Shown here piece after piece: positions 1 to 7,216 of a stretch of 9,935 nt of DNA (position 1 is its first letter; every line of letters starts with the position of its first letter). The notes beneath the pieces are model-generated. The model ran no database searches and had not been told where the DNA came from. It saw only the letters and a list, made by a program, of their open reading frames with translations. A program made the translations under genes and the position numbers. Source of the DNA: Limisphaerales bacterium (GTDB taxonomy: Bacteria; Verrucomicrobiota; Verrucomicrobiia; Limisphaerales; UBA11358); the NCBI GenBank assembly GCA_027451565.1, contig DAIDJC010000112.1:1-9935 (forward strand), in the 5' to 3' direction.

Positions 1-897
1 CTCCTGGCTGGAGGCTGGCAGCAGCGCCGAAAAATCCCTCTGCAAAAAAGGCTTCCACTCCTCTCGCAATAGTCCTGTGGAAAGGGAGGTGTCAAAGCGA
101 TTCGGCGTATGGTCCCACTTTTGCGGATTCCACGGCACAAGATAACGTCCTTCGATCACAGACCGGTCCATCCCCGGACCCGACCACGCAACGGAGAGAT
201 TATCGCTCCCATAACTTTGAAAATGCAAAGTTTTAACATAGTAAAAATCACCCGCATGGAGCTTTACCGGCATGGAACGCTGCGATGGGAACCGGTCCCA
301 CTCCTGGGGAAGAGTGGCGTTTCCGACCACATTGGACGCAATCAACTGCGCATGGTCAGGCGATGCGTCCGGGCTCAAAAAAAGCAATCCAGAATCATCA
401 GAGGCGATCCAAAAGGTGTATAGTCCTGAGTATGGAGGACGTAGCCAACCGCTTAACCGGTCCAGATACCATGTGCCCAATCCCGGCCCCTCCTCAAAGC
501 TGTTTAGGAGTTGGTTGGTCGTGGGTTGGTCAGGGTAACCCGGGCAGGCTTCTGAACCGGCTTTGACATCCATGCCTGTCAAATTTACAAAGTCACCTGG
601 AAGTGGCCTGCCCATGCCTCTGGGAAGCCGCACAGACATCGCTCCTGTGTCATCCTGAACCACCATGAATGGCAAACCCGGGTCATCCCAAGTGACCACC
701 GCGTTCAAACAAACCGGGCAGGCTGGCCTACTGGCATTGGTCATATGCTGCAGGCACATGGAAACATTGGTCAAAACCGCCCCGGGAGGCTCTGTTATGA
801 ATTTCGTCCGGGAACCACTTGTACCCGTTTCAGCGATGGCAAATCCCATGGAGGCTGTCAAAATGAAAGCTCCAAAAATGAAACTCGGGGTGCGCAT
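1..897 (-). CDS. Secreted OB-like/PA14 domain protein, 3' end outside window
   Basis: The frame is open for 299 codons from ATG at 897 down to base 1, so the C-terminal part is missing. Residues 1-22 form a Sec signal peptide: basic MR start, hydrophobic FIFGAFILTA core, likely cleavage after AIA before ET. Residues about 40-110 resemble the OB-like module of verrucomicrobial and acidobacterial surface proteins and sensors (PVCLNAVVTW, MVVQDDTGAMSV, PGDFVNLTG). Residues about 128-253 match a PA14 domain: WYLDRLSGWLRPP, SGLYTFWIASDDSG, LFLSPDA, PVKLHAGDFYYV, GSDNLSVAWSGPG, VIEGRYLVP. PA14 is usually a carbohydrate-binding or adhesion module, so an exported or surface role is inferred; no catalytic domain is visible in this part. 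Cysteines 48, 60, 63 and 118 include a CPVC pair. An in-frame TAA lies 12 bases upstream and AAAAGG lies only 3 bases before the ATG. It is divergent from the rdgB-like gene. Confidence 0.88.
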   Translation of the reverse strand, partial: MRTPSFIFGAFILTASMGFAIAETGTSGSRTKFITEPPGAVLTNVSMCLQHMTNASRPACPVCLNAVVTWDDPGLPFMVVQDDTGAMSVRLPRGMGRPLPGDFVNLTGMDVKAGSEACPGYPDQPTTNQLLNSFEEGPGLGTWYLDRLSGWLRPPYSGLYTFWIASDDSGLLFLSPDASPDHAQLIASNVVGNATLPQEWDRFPSQRSMPVKLHAGDFYYVKTLHFQSYGSDNLSVAWSGPGMDRSVIEGRYLVPWNPQKWDHTPNRFDTSLSTGLLREEWKPFLQRDFSALLPASSQE

Positions 898-1231
898 CAC
901 CCTTTTAGCTTAAAGGTTTCCATGTTAAAAGACCACTCCACTTGCCGCTCCTTTCAGCCTTTTTGCCAGAGATATTTTTGTAAATCTTCGGGGCCATTCC
1001 TCGATAATGCGACTCTGCCTCAGGAGCGTATCGGCACCCCGGTTGGCAGCCGTAAAATGGGGATGATTTGCTGTGGGCAGGAAACTTGTTGTAGAATTTC
1101 GTCCTGTTAAACAGGGCCACAATGTTTTGCCGACTGAAAAAACCTGGAAAACCGTTCCAACTGCATGGCACCATTGAAAGGCCAACTCGCACCAGTCCAT
1201 TGCCATTGGAGTCGCAGTTTCCTTAAAAACC
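898..1231. other. Divergent intergenic spacer
   Basis: This 334-bp spacer must carry the promoters for the PA14 gene (leftward) and the rdgB-like gene (rightward). Short open frames cross it on both strands but show no family signature or start signal, and I treat them as chance. The one clear structure is the palindrome at 1103-1115. No Shine-Dalgarno sequence precedes the rdgB-like start (TTCCTTAAAAACC then ATG). I could not assign a confident promoter. Confidence 0.6.
1103..1115. promoter_or_regulatory. 13-bp palindrome, candidate operator
   Basis: CCTGTT-A-AACAGG is a perfect inverted repeat around one central base, inside the spacer between two divergent genes. Its size and position suit a dimeric regulator. 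The operator role is inferred; chance is not excluded. Confidence 0.25.
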
Positions 1232-1930
1232 ATGAATACGATTGTTGTCGCCACCCGTAATTCGCACAAGGCGGAAGAGATTCAGGCCATGCTTGGACCT
1301 TCGTTCAACCTGGAGACCATGGAAAAGCACGCCTGTGCGCCGCTGGTGATTGAAGATGCAGCGACCTTTGAAGGCAACGCCATAAAGAAGGCCGCGGTTT
1401 TGGCGCGCTGGCTTTTTGACCTTTCACACAAATCCTTGGAAGGTTCGGGAAGGCTGTTTGTACTGGCGGATGATTCCGGTTTGGAAGTGGACGCACTGGG
1501 GGGAGCACCTGGCGTGCATTCCGCGCGGTTCGCGGGTCCCAACCTGAATGCAAATGCGCCGGATGACGCCAACAATGCCAAGCTTTTGCGACTGCTTACA
1601 GGAGTGCCAATGGAAAAGCGCACCGCCCGTTTTCGCTGCGTTCTGGCTCTGGCACGCATCTCCGACCACGCCCCACACACCCCAGGATTTTCCTCTCCAG
1701 CCTGCCTGGACACCAACATCCCGCCCACTTTCACCTGCCAGGGTGTATGTGAGGGTCACATTCTGGAGTCTCCACGGGGAAAGGGCGGATTTGGCTACGA
1801 TCCACTATTTATACCGATGGGTTGGAACCAGAGCTTCGCCGAACTTGGGCCGGAGATAAAAAATCGTCTCAGCCATCGGGCCAGGGCCCTAGCTGCGCTT
1901 CAGGATTATCTTAGCAAGCTGGAAATATGA
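1232..1930 (+). CDS. rdgB: Non-canonical purine NTP pyrophosphatase, RdgB/HAM1 family
   Basis: The family hydrolyses ITP, dITP and XTP to the monophosphate plus pyrophosphate, clearing deaminated purines from the nucleotide pool in the cytoplasm. All family motifs are visible: the N-terminal TRNSHKAEEI nucleotide-binding motif (residues 8-17), TFEGNAIKKA (45-54), the catalytic ADDSGLEVDALGGAPG block (79-94), RFRCVLAL (133-140), GKGGFGYDPLF (183-193) and SHRARAL (214-220). The protein has 232 residues against 197 for E. coli RdgB. Extra length sits at about residues 61-75, before the catalytic Asp pair, and about 143-168, a Pro/His/Cys-rich insert before GVCEGHI. The start is fixed by the conserved N-terminus MNTIVVATRN, although no Shine-Dalgarno sequence precedes it. 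It is the only plus-strand gene and its last 25 bases overlap the convergent phosphatase gene. Confidence 0.95.
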   Translation: MNTIVVATRNSHKAEEIQAMLGPSFNLETMEKHACAPLVIEDAATFEGNAIKKAAVLARWLFDLSHKSLEGSGRLFVLADDSGLEVDALGGAPGVHSARFAGPNLNANAPDDANNAKLLRLLTGVPMEKRTARFRCVLALARISDHAPHTPGFSSPACLDTNIPPTFTCQGVCEGHILESPRGKGGFGYDPLFIPMGWNQSFAELGPEIKNRLSHRARALAALQDYLSKLEI

Positions 1931-2685
1931 AGTTTGCGCCTCAACAATCCGTTGTCGGCACACAAGGTGTAACGATACTCTCCTGGCACTGGCCGGGCAA
2001 AAAAGCTGCCGCCAGCGCTTTCCACCAGCAAACCTCCTGCTGCAATGTCCCATAAATTAATCCTCCGCTCCACGTAGGCATCCAGGCGCCCGCAGGAGAC
2101 ATAAGCCAGCTCCAAGGCGGCGGAACCAAGTATTCGAAGTTTTTTAACCCTTCTCACAAGGCGATTCAAATGTGGCAGGCTCTGTTTCAGGTTTTCCTTG
2201 TCCTTGGAAAAACCCATGGCGATCATGGCATCCTGAAGCTTGGAACGCCTGCTTACCTGCACGGGACGACCGTTTAACTTTGTCCTTGTTCCCCGGGTGG
2301 CTGTCCACATCTCATTGGTGAAAGGATCATAAACCACGCCGACGATGGATTGCTCCTGGTATTGCAGGGCAATGGACACGGCCGCGTGGGGCATTCCGTA
2401 AAAATAATTCACGGTGCCATCAATGGGGTCCACCACCCAGCGGTAGTCTGCAGTGACATCCCCATTGATCCCCTCCTCTCCCAACAGTGGAAAGGATGGA
2501 AAATTCTGAATCAATCTTTGCCTGATGATTTCCTGGCATTGCAAATCCAATTCCAGCTTGATGTCATGAGCCTCGGACGAATGGACGGCTTTGGGTCGTG
2601 ACAGGTTTATCAACATGATCCGGCCCGCGCCTTGGGCAGCAGCCACCGCGGCAGCAAGGGCAGTCCGTGGAATTATGGTTTTCAT
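1906..2685 (-). CDS. Inositol monophosphatase family protein
   Basis: A 259-residue member of the Mg2+-dependent IMPase/SuhB/CysQ superfamily, which removes phosphate from inositol-1-phosphate or related sugar or nucleotide phosphates. Metal-binding and catalytic motifs are intact: LLGEEG with Glu70, the WVVDPIDGTVNYFYG motif (83-97) with Asp86 and Asp89, and the C-terminal INLWDIAAGGLLVESAGG motif (209-226) with Asp213. LGSAALELAYVSCGRLDAYVE (186-206) is also typical. The length is normal for the family. Exact substrate cannot be decided; inositol-1-phosphatase is the default reading, and histidinol-phosphatase or PAP phosphatase relatives are alternatives. Its ATG lies 6 bp after the antiporter stop, so the two are probably co-transcribed. 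No Shine-Dalgarno sequence is seen, which suggests translational coupling. The 3' end overlaps the rdgB-like gene. Confidence 0.92.
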   Translation of the reverse strand: MKTIIPRTALAAAVAAAQGAGRIMLINLSRPKAVHSSEAHDIKLELDLQCQEIIRQRLIQNFPSFPLLGEEGINGDVTADYRWVVDPIDGTVNYFYGMPHAAVSIALQYQEQSIVGVVYDPFTNEMWTATRGTRTKLNGRPVQVSRRSKLQDAMIAMGFSKDKENLKQSLPHLNRLVRRVKKLRILGSAALELAYVSCGRLDAYVERRINLWDIAAGGLLVESAGGSFFARPVPGEYRYTLCADNGLLRRKLHISSLLR

Positions 2686-2691
2686 GAGGGT

Positions 2692-4404
2692 TCAGGGAAT
2701 GACTTCGACACGGTCGGTTAAAAGACTGGTCTGGGAGGTTCTTTTCTCCGCCAAAAGCTTGTTTTCTGCCGCTTGGATGGCCTTGAGAAGATCGTCTGCC
2801 TCCAGAAGTCGCGGGGCTGTGATGTAACTGGCCCCGGCATCATAGAGGGCGGGAATATCGGAGAGCAACTCGGCATGGACGATGATCACGGCCTCGGGAT
2901 TGATCTCACGTAATTGGCGGAGCATTTTATAGTTATTGGCGCCCTTGAGAATGGTGTTGGGCAGGGAACAAATGATGATTTCCGCATGAGTTACGCCGGC
3001 GTGGTGCAGCACATCACGCTGGGAAATATCCCCGTAGGTTGCATTCACGCCCATTTGGCGCAGGCGCTGGTAAACAACCGGGTTAAAATCCACCACCATG
3101 ATTTCGGGCAGCAAGGCTGCTTTTTGACGTTGAATCTCCGCCAGCAAAGAGCTGGCCGTCCAAGAGAATCCGAGCAGGCAAATCCTGCGCCCGGGCTGGT
3201 CGGGACGCACAAAGAAAGCGGTGTGATCCAGGTCATGAAGCCCCAACCGATTGAGGCGAGGGGTGAAAAACCGGAGTATAAGGCTGTTTTCCAGGATCGC
3301 ATAGGTGGATGCCACGGCGAGAACGGCAAATGCCAGTGCCGTCATTCCCATTGTTTGGTCCGAGACATCTCCGCTCTGGTGCCCCAGCGCCAGCAGCACA
3401 AGCGAGAGTTCGCTCAATTGACAAAGATTTACAGTGGCCAACAAGCTCACCCGGTAACCTTGCCCCAGAGAATGCAACAAGGGAAAAACCGTCACGAACC
3501 GGGTGAATATAAGGACCAGGCAAAACATCAGCATCCACACGATCCCCATCCATGTGGGCAAGGGAATGGCCATCCCCAAGGAGACAAAGAAAAGGGTGAC
3601 AAAAAAATCGCGGAGACTTGTTACCCGTGCGACGATGTCCAGGGTATAGGGAAAAGTGGAAATCATGACTCCCGCCACCAGGGCGCCTATGGCGGAGGAA
3701 AGCTTAAGCCAGGATGCCAGTCCTGCCATGGCAAAGCACCACGCCAGGGCCCCCACCAACACCAACTCCGGAAGACGCGCTATGAGCTTGAAAATCGCCG
3801 GCAAAACCAGGCGACTGGCCAGAAAGGCCACGGAGAGCAACAGCAAAACCGAACCTACAGCCTCTAGCAGGGGCAGGAAAGCGGGGTTTTTGAGGTTGGG
3901 TTGCAAGGCCAAAAACAGGATGGTGGCAACATCTTGCAGAACCAGAACCCCCAAGGTGACCCTGCCTGCCAGCGTCTCCAGCTCGCGCTGGTCATAAAGC
4001 AATTTAACAATGATCACCGTGCTGCTCATCGCGGCAGCCACGGCCAGATACAAGGCGCCCAGGCCAGTATGGGCTGGTCCAAAAAAATAAAAAACCAGCC
4101 ACCCTATCAACACACCGCCGGCAATCTGGGTGAAGGCCGTAAGCGTGATCACCCTCCCCGCACTCAACATTTTTTTCAAGTCAATTTCCAACCCCACCAT
4201 GAATAGAAGCAACGCGAGACCTATCTCTGAAATGGTCTGAATGTCGTGAACATTGGTGATCCATCGAAACCCATGCGGACCGATGGCCAGCCCGGCCACC
4301 AAATAAGCCAGCAGCACCGGCAGGCGCGCCATATAGAAAAACACCGCCACCATCCACGCGGCGATGATGCAAAGGGCGATGTCAACAGCCAGGACATTGT
4401 CCAT
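2692..4404 (-). CDS. CPA2-family cation:proton antiporter with RCK/TrkA-N domain (KefB/YbaL-like)
   Basis: An inner-membrane monovalent cation/proton antiporter. The first ~385 residues are strongly hydrophobic with about 12 membrane segments and carry CPA2 landmarks: LLAYLVAGLAIGPHG (31-45), ISEIGLALLLFMVGLEIDL (58-76) and VLVLQDVATILFLAL (153-167). A cytosolic RCK/TrkA-N Rossmann domain begins near residue 407 (RRICLLGFSWTASSLL) with an acidic strand end VVDFNP and GDISQRD (458-464), followed by a helical tail to 570. The domain normally senses nucleotide or redox ligands and gates transport. K+ is the most likely ion, but Na+ is possible. The first glycine-rich loop reads GFSWTAS rather than GxGxxG. 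I choose ATG at 4404; a TTG two codons upstream (4410) is less likely because a TATAAT box abuts it. It probably forms an operon with the phosphatase downstream. Confidence 0.93.
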   Translation of the reverse strand: MDNVLAVDIALCIIAAWMVAVFFYMARLPVLLAYLVAGLAIGPHGFRWITNVHDIQTISEIGLALLLFMVGLEIDLKKMLSAGRVITLTAFTQIAGGVLIGWLVFYFFGPAHTGLGALYLAVAAAMSSTVIIVKLLYDQRELETLAGRVTLGVLVLQDVATILFLALQPNLKNPAFLPLLEAVGSVLLLLSVAFLASRLVLPAIFKLIARLPELVLVGALAWCFAMAGLASWLKLSSAIGALVAGVMISTFPYTLDIVARVTSLRDFFVTLFFVSLGMAIPLPTWMGIVWMLMFCLVLIFTRFVTVFPLLHSLGQGYRVSLLATVNLCQLSELSLVLLALGHQSGDVSDQTMGMTALAFAVLAVASTYAILENSLILRFFTPRLNRLGLHDLDHTAFFVRPDQPGRRICLLGFSWTASSLLAEIQRQKAALLPEIMVVDFNPVVYQRLRQMGVNATYGDISQRDVLHHAGVTHAEIIICSLPNTILKGANNYKMLRQLREINPEAVIIVHAELLSDIPALYDAGASYITAPRLLEADDLLKAIQAAENKLLAEKRTSQTSLLTDRVEVIP

Positions 4405-4439
4405 GCGCAAATTATACCCGGGTTTGATTCGGAATAAAC
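4404..4439 (-). promoter_or_regulatory. Candidate antiporter promoter, possible leaderless start
   Basis: Reading leftward, a perfect TATAAT occupies 4416-4411. A weak -35 candidate (GTTTAT, 4439-4434) lies 17 bp upstream. Counting six to seven bases past the -10 box puts transcription start at or next to the A of the ATG at 4404. No Shine-Dalgarno sequence is present. The -10 match is seen directly; promoter activity and leaderless initiation are inferred. Confidence 0.35.
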
Positions 4440-4742
4440 CAGTAAATCCTGTTTACCTTAAAATCCTCGTCATCCCATGAAGCGGTCGTCAGCCATTTCC
4501 CGATCCGCGTGCAGCGAACCGACAGGGATAATGACGCCCTGGTTTTGACACACGAGGCTGCTTCAACCCCATGCAAGAGACCCTGCATGCGAGGCCGTGC
4601 CACGGGAAACGGCCACGCTTTCAAAGGCCGGCGGGCGGGACCGCGTCCATCAATTGACCCGCGCGGATGGAAGTGTGAGGGTTACAAGGCTGGGCAGATT
4701 TTCAAAATCTCCGCTTCGGATCACGCGGCAAAAGGGGGCCTT
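4405..4742. other. Intergenic spacer with several inverted repeats
   Basis: This stretch lies between the sugar transferase stop and the antiporter start, both on the minus strand. No frame in it has a recognisable product. It holds, from right to left, a stem next to the transferase stop (4730-4744), a 15-bp palindrome AGATTTT-C-AAAATCT (4696-4710), a GGCCGT/ACGGCC stem (4593-4614), a CATGCA/TGCATG stem (4570-4589), and the TATAAT box beside the antiporter. Confidence 0.6.
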
Positions 4743-4744
4743 TT
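4730..4744 (-). terminator. Weak terminator-like stem after the sugar transferase
   Basis: On the minus strand AAAAGG-CCC-CCTTTT forms a 6-bp stem with a 3-base loop that begins inside the transferase stop codon. Only two pairs are G-C and the T run is part of the stem, so it is a weak intrinsic terminator candidate. Confidence 0.25.
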
Positions 4745-6164
4745 AATACGCGGAGCGCAATGGTAAAATACACTGTTTGATGGTCTTGAGAATGATCAAA
4801 ACATCCAGACTCAGCGACCAATTTTCAATGTAGTAAATATCTGCCTGGACCCTGTTTCGCGCATCTTGTTCAGTTTTGATTTCGCCGCGAAAACCCCGGA
4901 CCTGAGCCCAGCCTGTGATGCCCGGCAGCACAAATCTTCGGACGTTGTAATTATTCATGATTTTGATGAAGACATCGTCATGTTGCAGCATATGGGGACG
5001 GGGCCCCACCACACTCATATCGCCCAGTAGCACGTTGATGAACTGAGGAAACTCATCGATGCTCATTTTGCGCATCCACACCCCCAAGGGAAAAACCCGC
5101 TGGTCGTTCCGGCTTGCCTGGCGCGCTTCATTGTCATTGTTCACATGCATGGTCCTGAATTTATAAATCATGAAAGTCCGCCCCATGAGGCCGCTGCGCT
5201 TCTGGCGGTAAAGGACCGGGCCTGGGGATTGAATCCTCTGGCAGGACCACGCCAGCAACATCATCGGCGGCAAAACCAAAAGCACCACTGGAATTGAGAT
5301 GGCCAGGTCCAGGCACCTCTTAATCAACCTGTTTACCGGGCTTTCCAATGGTTCCTCCCTCAGGCCAATCAACCGTAATCCATCATCTTCAAAAACCATG
5401 GTGCTATGGTTGAAATAGCTGTCCAAGTTGTCCACCGCCAGCAATCGAACAGCTAATTCCTCGCAGGCAACGGTGATTTTTCGCAATTGGTCAGACCCCA
5501 GGATTAAATCCGAAACGATCACGCAAGTGATTCCATGTTTTTTCAAAGTATGCTCGAAATCAGCCAATGAACCCAAGGCCGGGAGCTTGACGGGCGGATT
5601 GGCTGGGTTTTCTGTTGGGGGTTGGGCCTGATTGGAGGATGAGATCAGGCCCACCGTTTCATACCCAAGCAGGCGTTTGCGTTCCAGCCATGGAAGAATC
5701 CTGGCAGCCTGCATTGAATCGCCAATCACCGCAAGCCGCTCCTTTTGGTTTGCCCCAAAGACCATCTGGCTCAGCCAAATGGGAACGATGTAATTGGCAA
5801 ACAGCAGGGTCAGGCCAAGCCAAGGGATATAGCTAAAAAGGAAGGTGCGCGAAATGAATGTGTCTTGAATGGCAAAAATCACCACGAATACAGCAAACAA
5901 ACCCATGAACGCCTGCCGTCCTGAATTGTGCACCGCCTCGACAAACTCGCTATGGAGACCCTGCGCGCGGCGCCTGGTATCGAGCCGTGAAAAGATGCCT
6001 ATGAGCAGGAATTCGTTGTAAAAACTGTATTTTTCCACCGCCTCCCAGGTTGAGTAAACCTGGGGTTCCCAGATGTAAAGCCACCCCCAGAAGCTGAGAG
6101 TGACCAGAGCCAGCAAACTAAATGCTGACAATCCCTTTATTCCGGAGGAACGATTGATCAGCAT
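4743..6164 (-). CDS. Polyprenyl-phosphate sugar-1-phosphate transferase, WcaJ/exopolysaccharide initiation type
   Basis: This enzyme family loads the first sugar-1-phosphate (often glucose-1-P from UDP-glucose) onto undecaprenyl phosphate in the inner membrane, starting a polysaccharide repeat unit. The 473-residue protein has the full WcaJ-like plan: hydrophobic segments near 13-31, 49-60, 84-100 and 108-131; a soluble Rossmann-like domain from RLAVIGDS (143-150) to about 270; a further membrane hairpin (287-305); and the bacterial sugar transferase domain. Motifs there are KRCLD (282-286), QKRSG..GRTF..YKFRTMH (321-340), MSIDEFPQFINVLLGDMSVVGPRP (367-390, with the Asp-Glu catalytic pair at 370-371), PGITGWAQVRGFRGE (414-428) and YIENWSLSLDVLII (445-458). 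Length is normal. No glycosyltransferase, flippase or polymerase genes flank it here. The AraC-family gene ends 66 bp upstream in the same direction. No Shine-Dalgarno sequence is seen before the ATG. Confidence 0.94.
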   Translation of the reverse strand: MLINRSSGIKGLSAFSLLALVTLSFWGWLYIWEPQVYSTWEAVEKYSFYNEFLLIGIFSRLDTRRRAQGLHSEFVEAVHNSGRQAFMGLFAVFVVIFAIQDTFISRTFLFSYIPWLGLTLLFANYIVPIWLSQMVFGANQKERLAVIGDSMQAARILPWLERKRLLGYETVGLISSSNQAQPPTENPANPPVKLPALGSLADFEHTLKKHGITCVIVSDLILGSDQLRKITVACEELAVRLLAVDNLDSYFNHSTMVFEDDGLRLIGLREEPLESPVNRLIKRCLDLAISIPVVLLVLPPMMLLAWSCQRIQSPGPVLYRQKRSGLMGRTFMIYKFRTMHVNNDNEARQASRNDQRVFPLGVWMRKMSIDEFPQFINVLLGDMSVVGPRPHMLQHDDVFIKIMNNYNVRRFVLPGITGWAQVRGFRGEIKTEQDARNRVQADIYYIENWSLSLDVLIILKTIKQCILPLRSAY

Positions 6165-6230
6165 GCAACTGTTTCGGGATTGAGCATTTTTGTGGTTAAA
6201 GTAAGAGGTTCAAAAAGGATGCCAATGGAT

Positions 6231-7187
6231 TCAACCCCCTTGCAGACTCATTTTTCGGGGGTTGGCTTGCTCGCGTTCCGTGGACCCCACCGTCGTGTTC
6301 ATTTTAAATACCAGCCCCGCCGCTGGCATGCCAACGCACTTTTTGTCCTTTCCAACAGGCGGCTCTTGAATGACCACCGCGTTGCGGTCTCTCCAACGAC
6401 CCGGACTCAAGCCAAATTGGCGGACAAAAACCTGGTTAAACTGGCTTAGGGATTTGAAACCGCTTTCCAAAGCCACGTCCAACACCTTGAGTTCGCTGTG
6501 AACCAGAAGCTCCACCGCCCTGGCAAGTCTTAACTCCGAACGTTTGTCATTGAAGGACATTCCAAACTGCCGTTGGAATAGACGACTCAGATGCCGTGAC
6601 GTGCAGTGGGTGAGACGCGCAAGATCATTGAAATTCATCTCCAACAGTTCGCCGACAGGGGTCTGTTTCAAAAAGGTTTCAAGCCTTTGTGTCGCATCCG
6701 CAGTTGTTTCTGGAAAAACCTCCTTCTCACCTCCGGGTTGGCATATTTCCATCGCCAGCCGCACCATCTCCAACCGCTGCATGATTCCAGCCGGACCTGC
6801 CACTACGGTTTCCATCCGGCAAGCCATGGGACTGCCGGGTGGATAAATGCGCGGCAAGGATTCAATTTTGCGCAAGTGCGCCTCAAGAGCCTTTTGCTCT
6901 TTTATCGTCATCAAATCATTCAACCTTGCGGGTATCACCTCAAAATACTGGATGGCAACCTCGCCAAGCTGGCTCGCCCGGATTTGCCCAAACGGGACTG
7001 AACCCGCCACCAGCAATGTTCCTGTCGGCAGTTCCTGGTTGGACTTGGATCTTAAATAATATCCAGCACCACTAGCCACCCAAATTAATGCCAACCCGCT
7101 GAACCGCGGCTGCCAATCCCCCATGGGCGTCATGGAATGATTCCTCACCACAAGGTGAGATTCATAAGCTGCATGGCTTTTATTCAT
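6231..7187 (-). CDS. AraC-family transcriptional regulator
   Basis: A 318-residue DNA-binding protein. The C-terminal AraC/XylS domain has two helix-turn-helix units: DLARLTHCTSRHLSRLFQRQFG (188-209) and VLDVALESGFKSLSQFNQVFVRQFG (235-259) followed by the family hallmark LSPGRWR (260-266). The N-terminal half (about 28-160) is not a recognised enzyme and is probably the ligand-sensing or dimerisation domain; LALIWVASGAGYYLRS and TGTLLVAGSVPFG suggest a cupin-like beta-rich fold. A tail of about 50 polar residues follows the second HTH, longer than usual. The start at 7187 is preceded by an AT-rich region without Shine-Dalgarno sequence; Met19 and Met22 are alternatives. A near-palindrome and a 12-bp direct repeat lie upstream, consistent with autoregulation. 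The sugar transferase 66 bp downstream is a possible target. The ligand is unknown. Confidence 0.9.
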   Translation of the reverse strand: MNKSHAAYESHLVVRNHSMTPMGDWQPRFSGLALIWVASGAGYYLRSKSNQELPTGTLLVAGSVPFGQIRASQLGEVAIQYFEVIPARLNDLMTIKEQKALEAHLRKIESLPRIYPPGSPMACRMETVVAGPAGIMQRLEMVRLAMEICQPGGEKEVFPETTADATQRLETFLKQTPVGELLEMNFNDLARLTHCTSRHLSRLFQRQFGMSFNDKRSELRLARAVELLVHSELKVLDVALESGFKSLSQFNQVFVRQFGLSPGRWRDRNAVVIQEPPVGKDKKCVGMPAAGLVFKMNTTVGSTEREQANPRKMSLQGG

Positions 7188-7216
7188 GAATAGACTTTTT
7201 ACAAACCGTCCAATCA

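Noticed and set aside
905..1269. Overlapping minus-strand open frames in the spacer left of the rdgB-like gene
   Set aside because: They overlap each other and the start of a well-supported plus-strand gene, have no family signature and no start signal.
2914..3867. Long plus-strand open frame of 317 codons inside the antiporter gene
   Set aside because: Its translation is rich in Gln, His and Gly with no domain pattern, as expected for the antisense of membrane-protein codons; the minus-strand antiporter has complete family motifs.
4509..4766. Plus-strand open frame across the transferase/antiporter spacer
   Set aside because: It runs through the inverted repeats and into the transferase gene, has low-complexity basic composition and no recognisable product.
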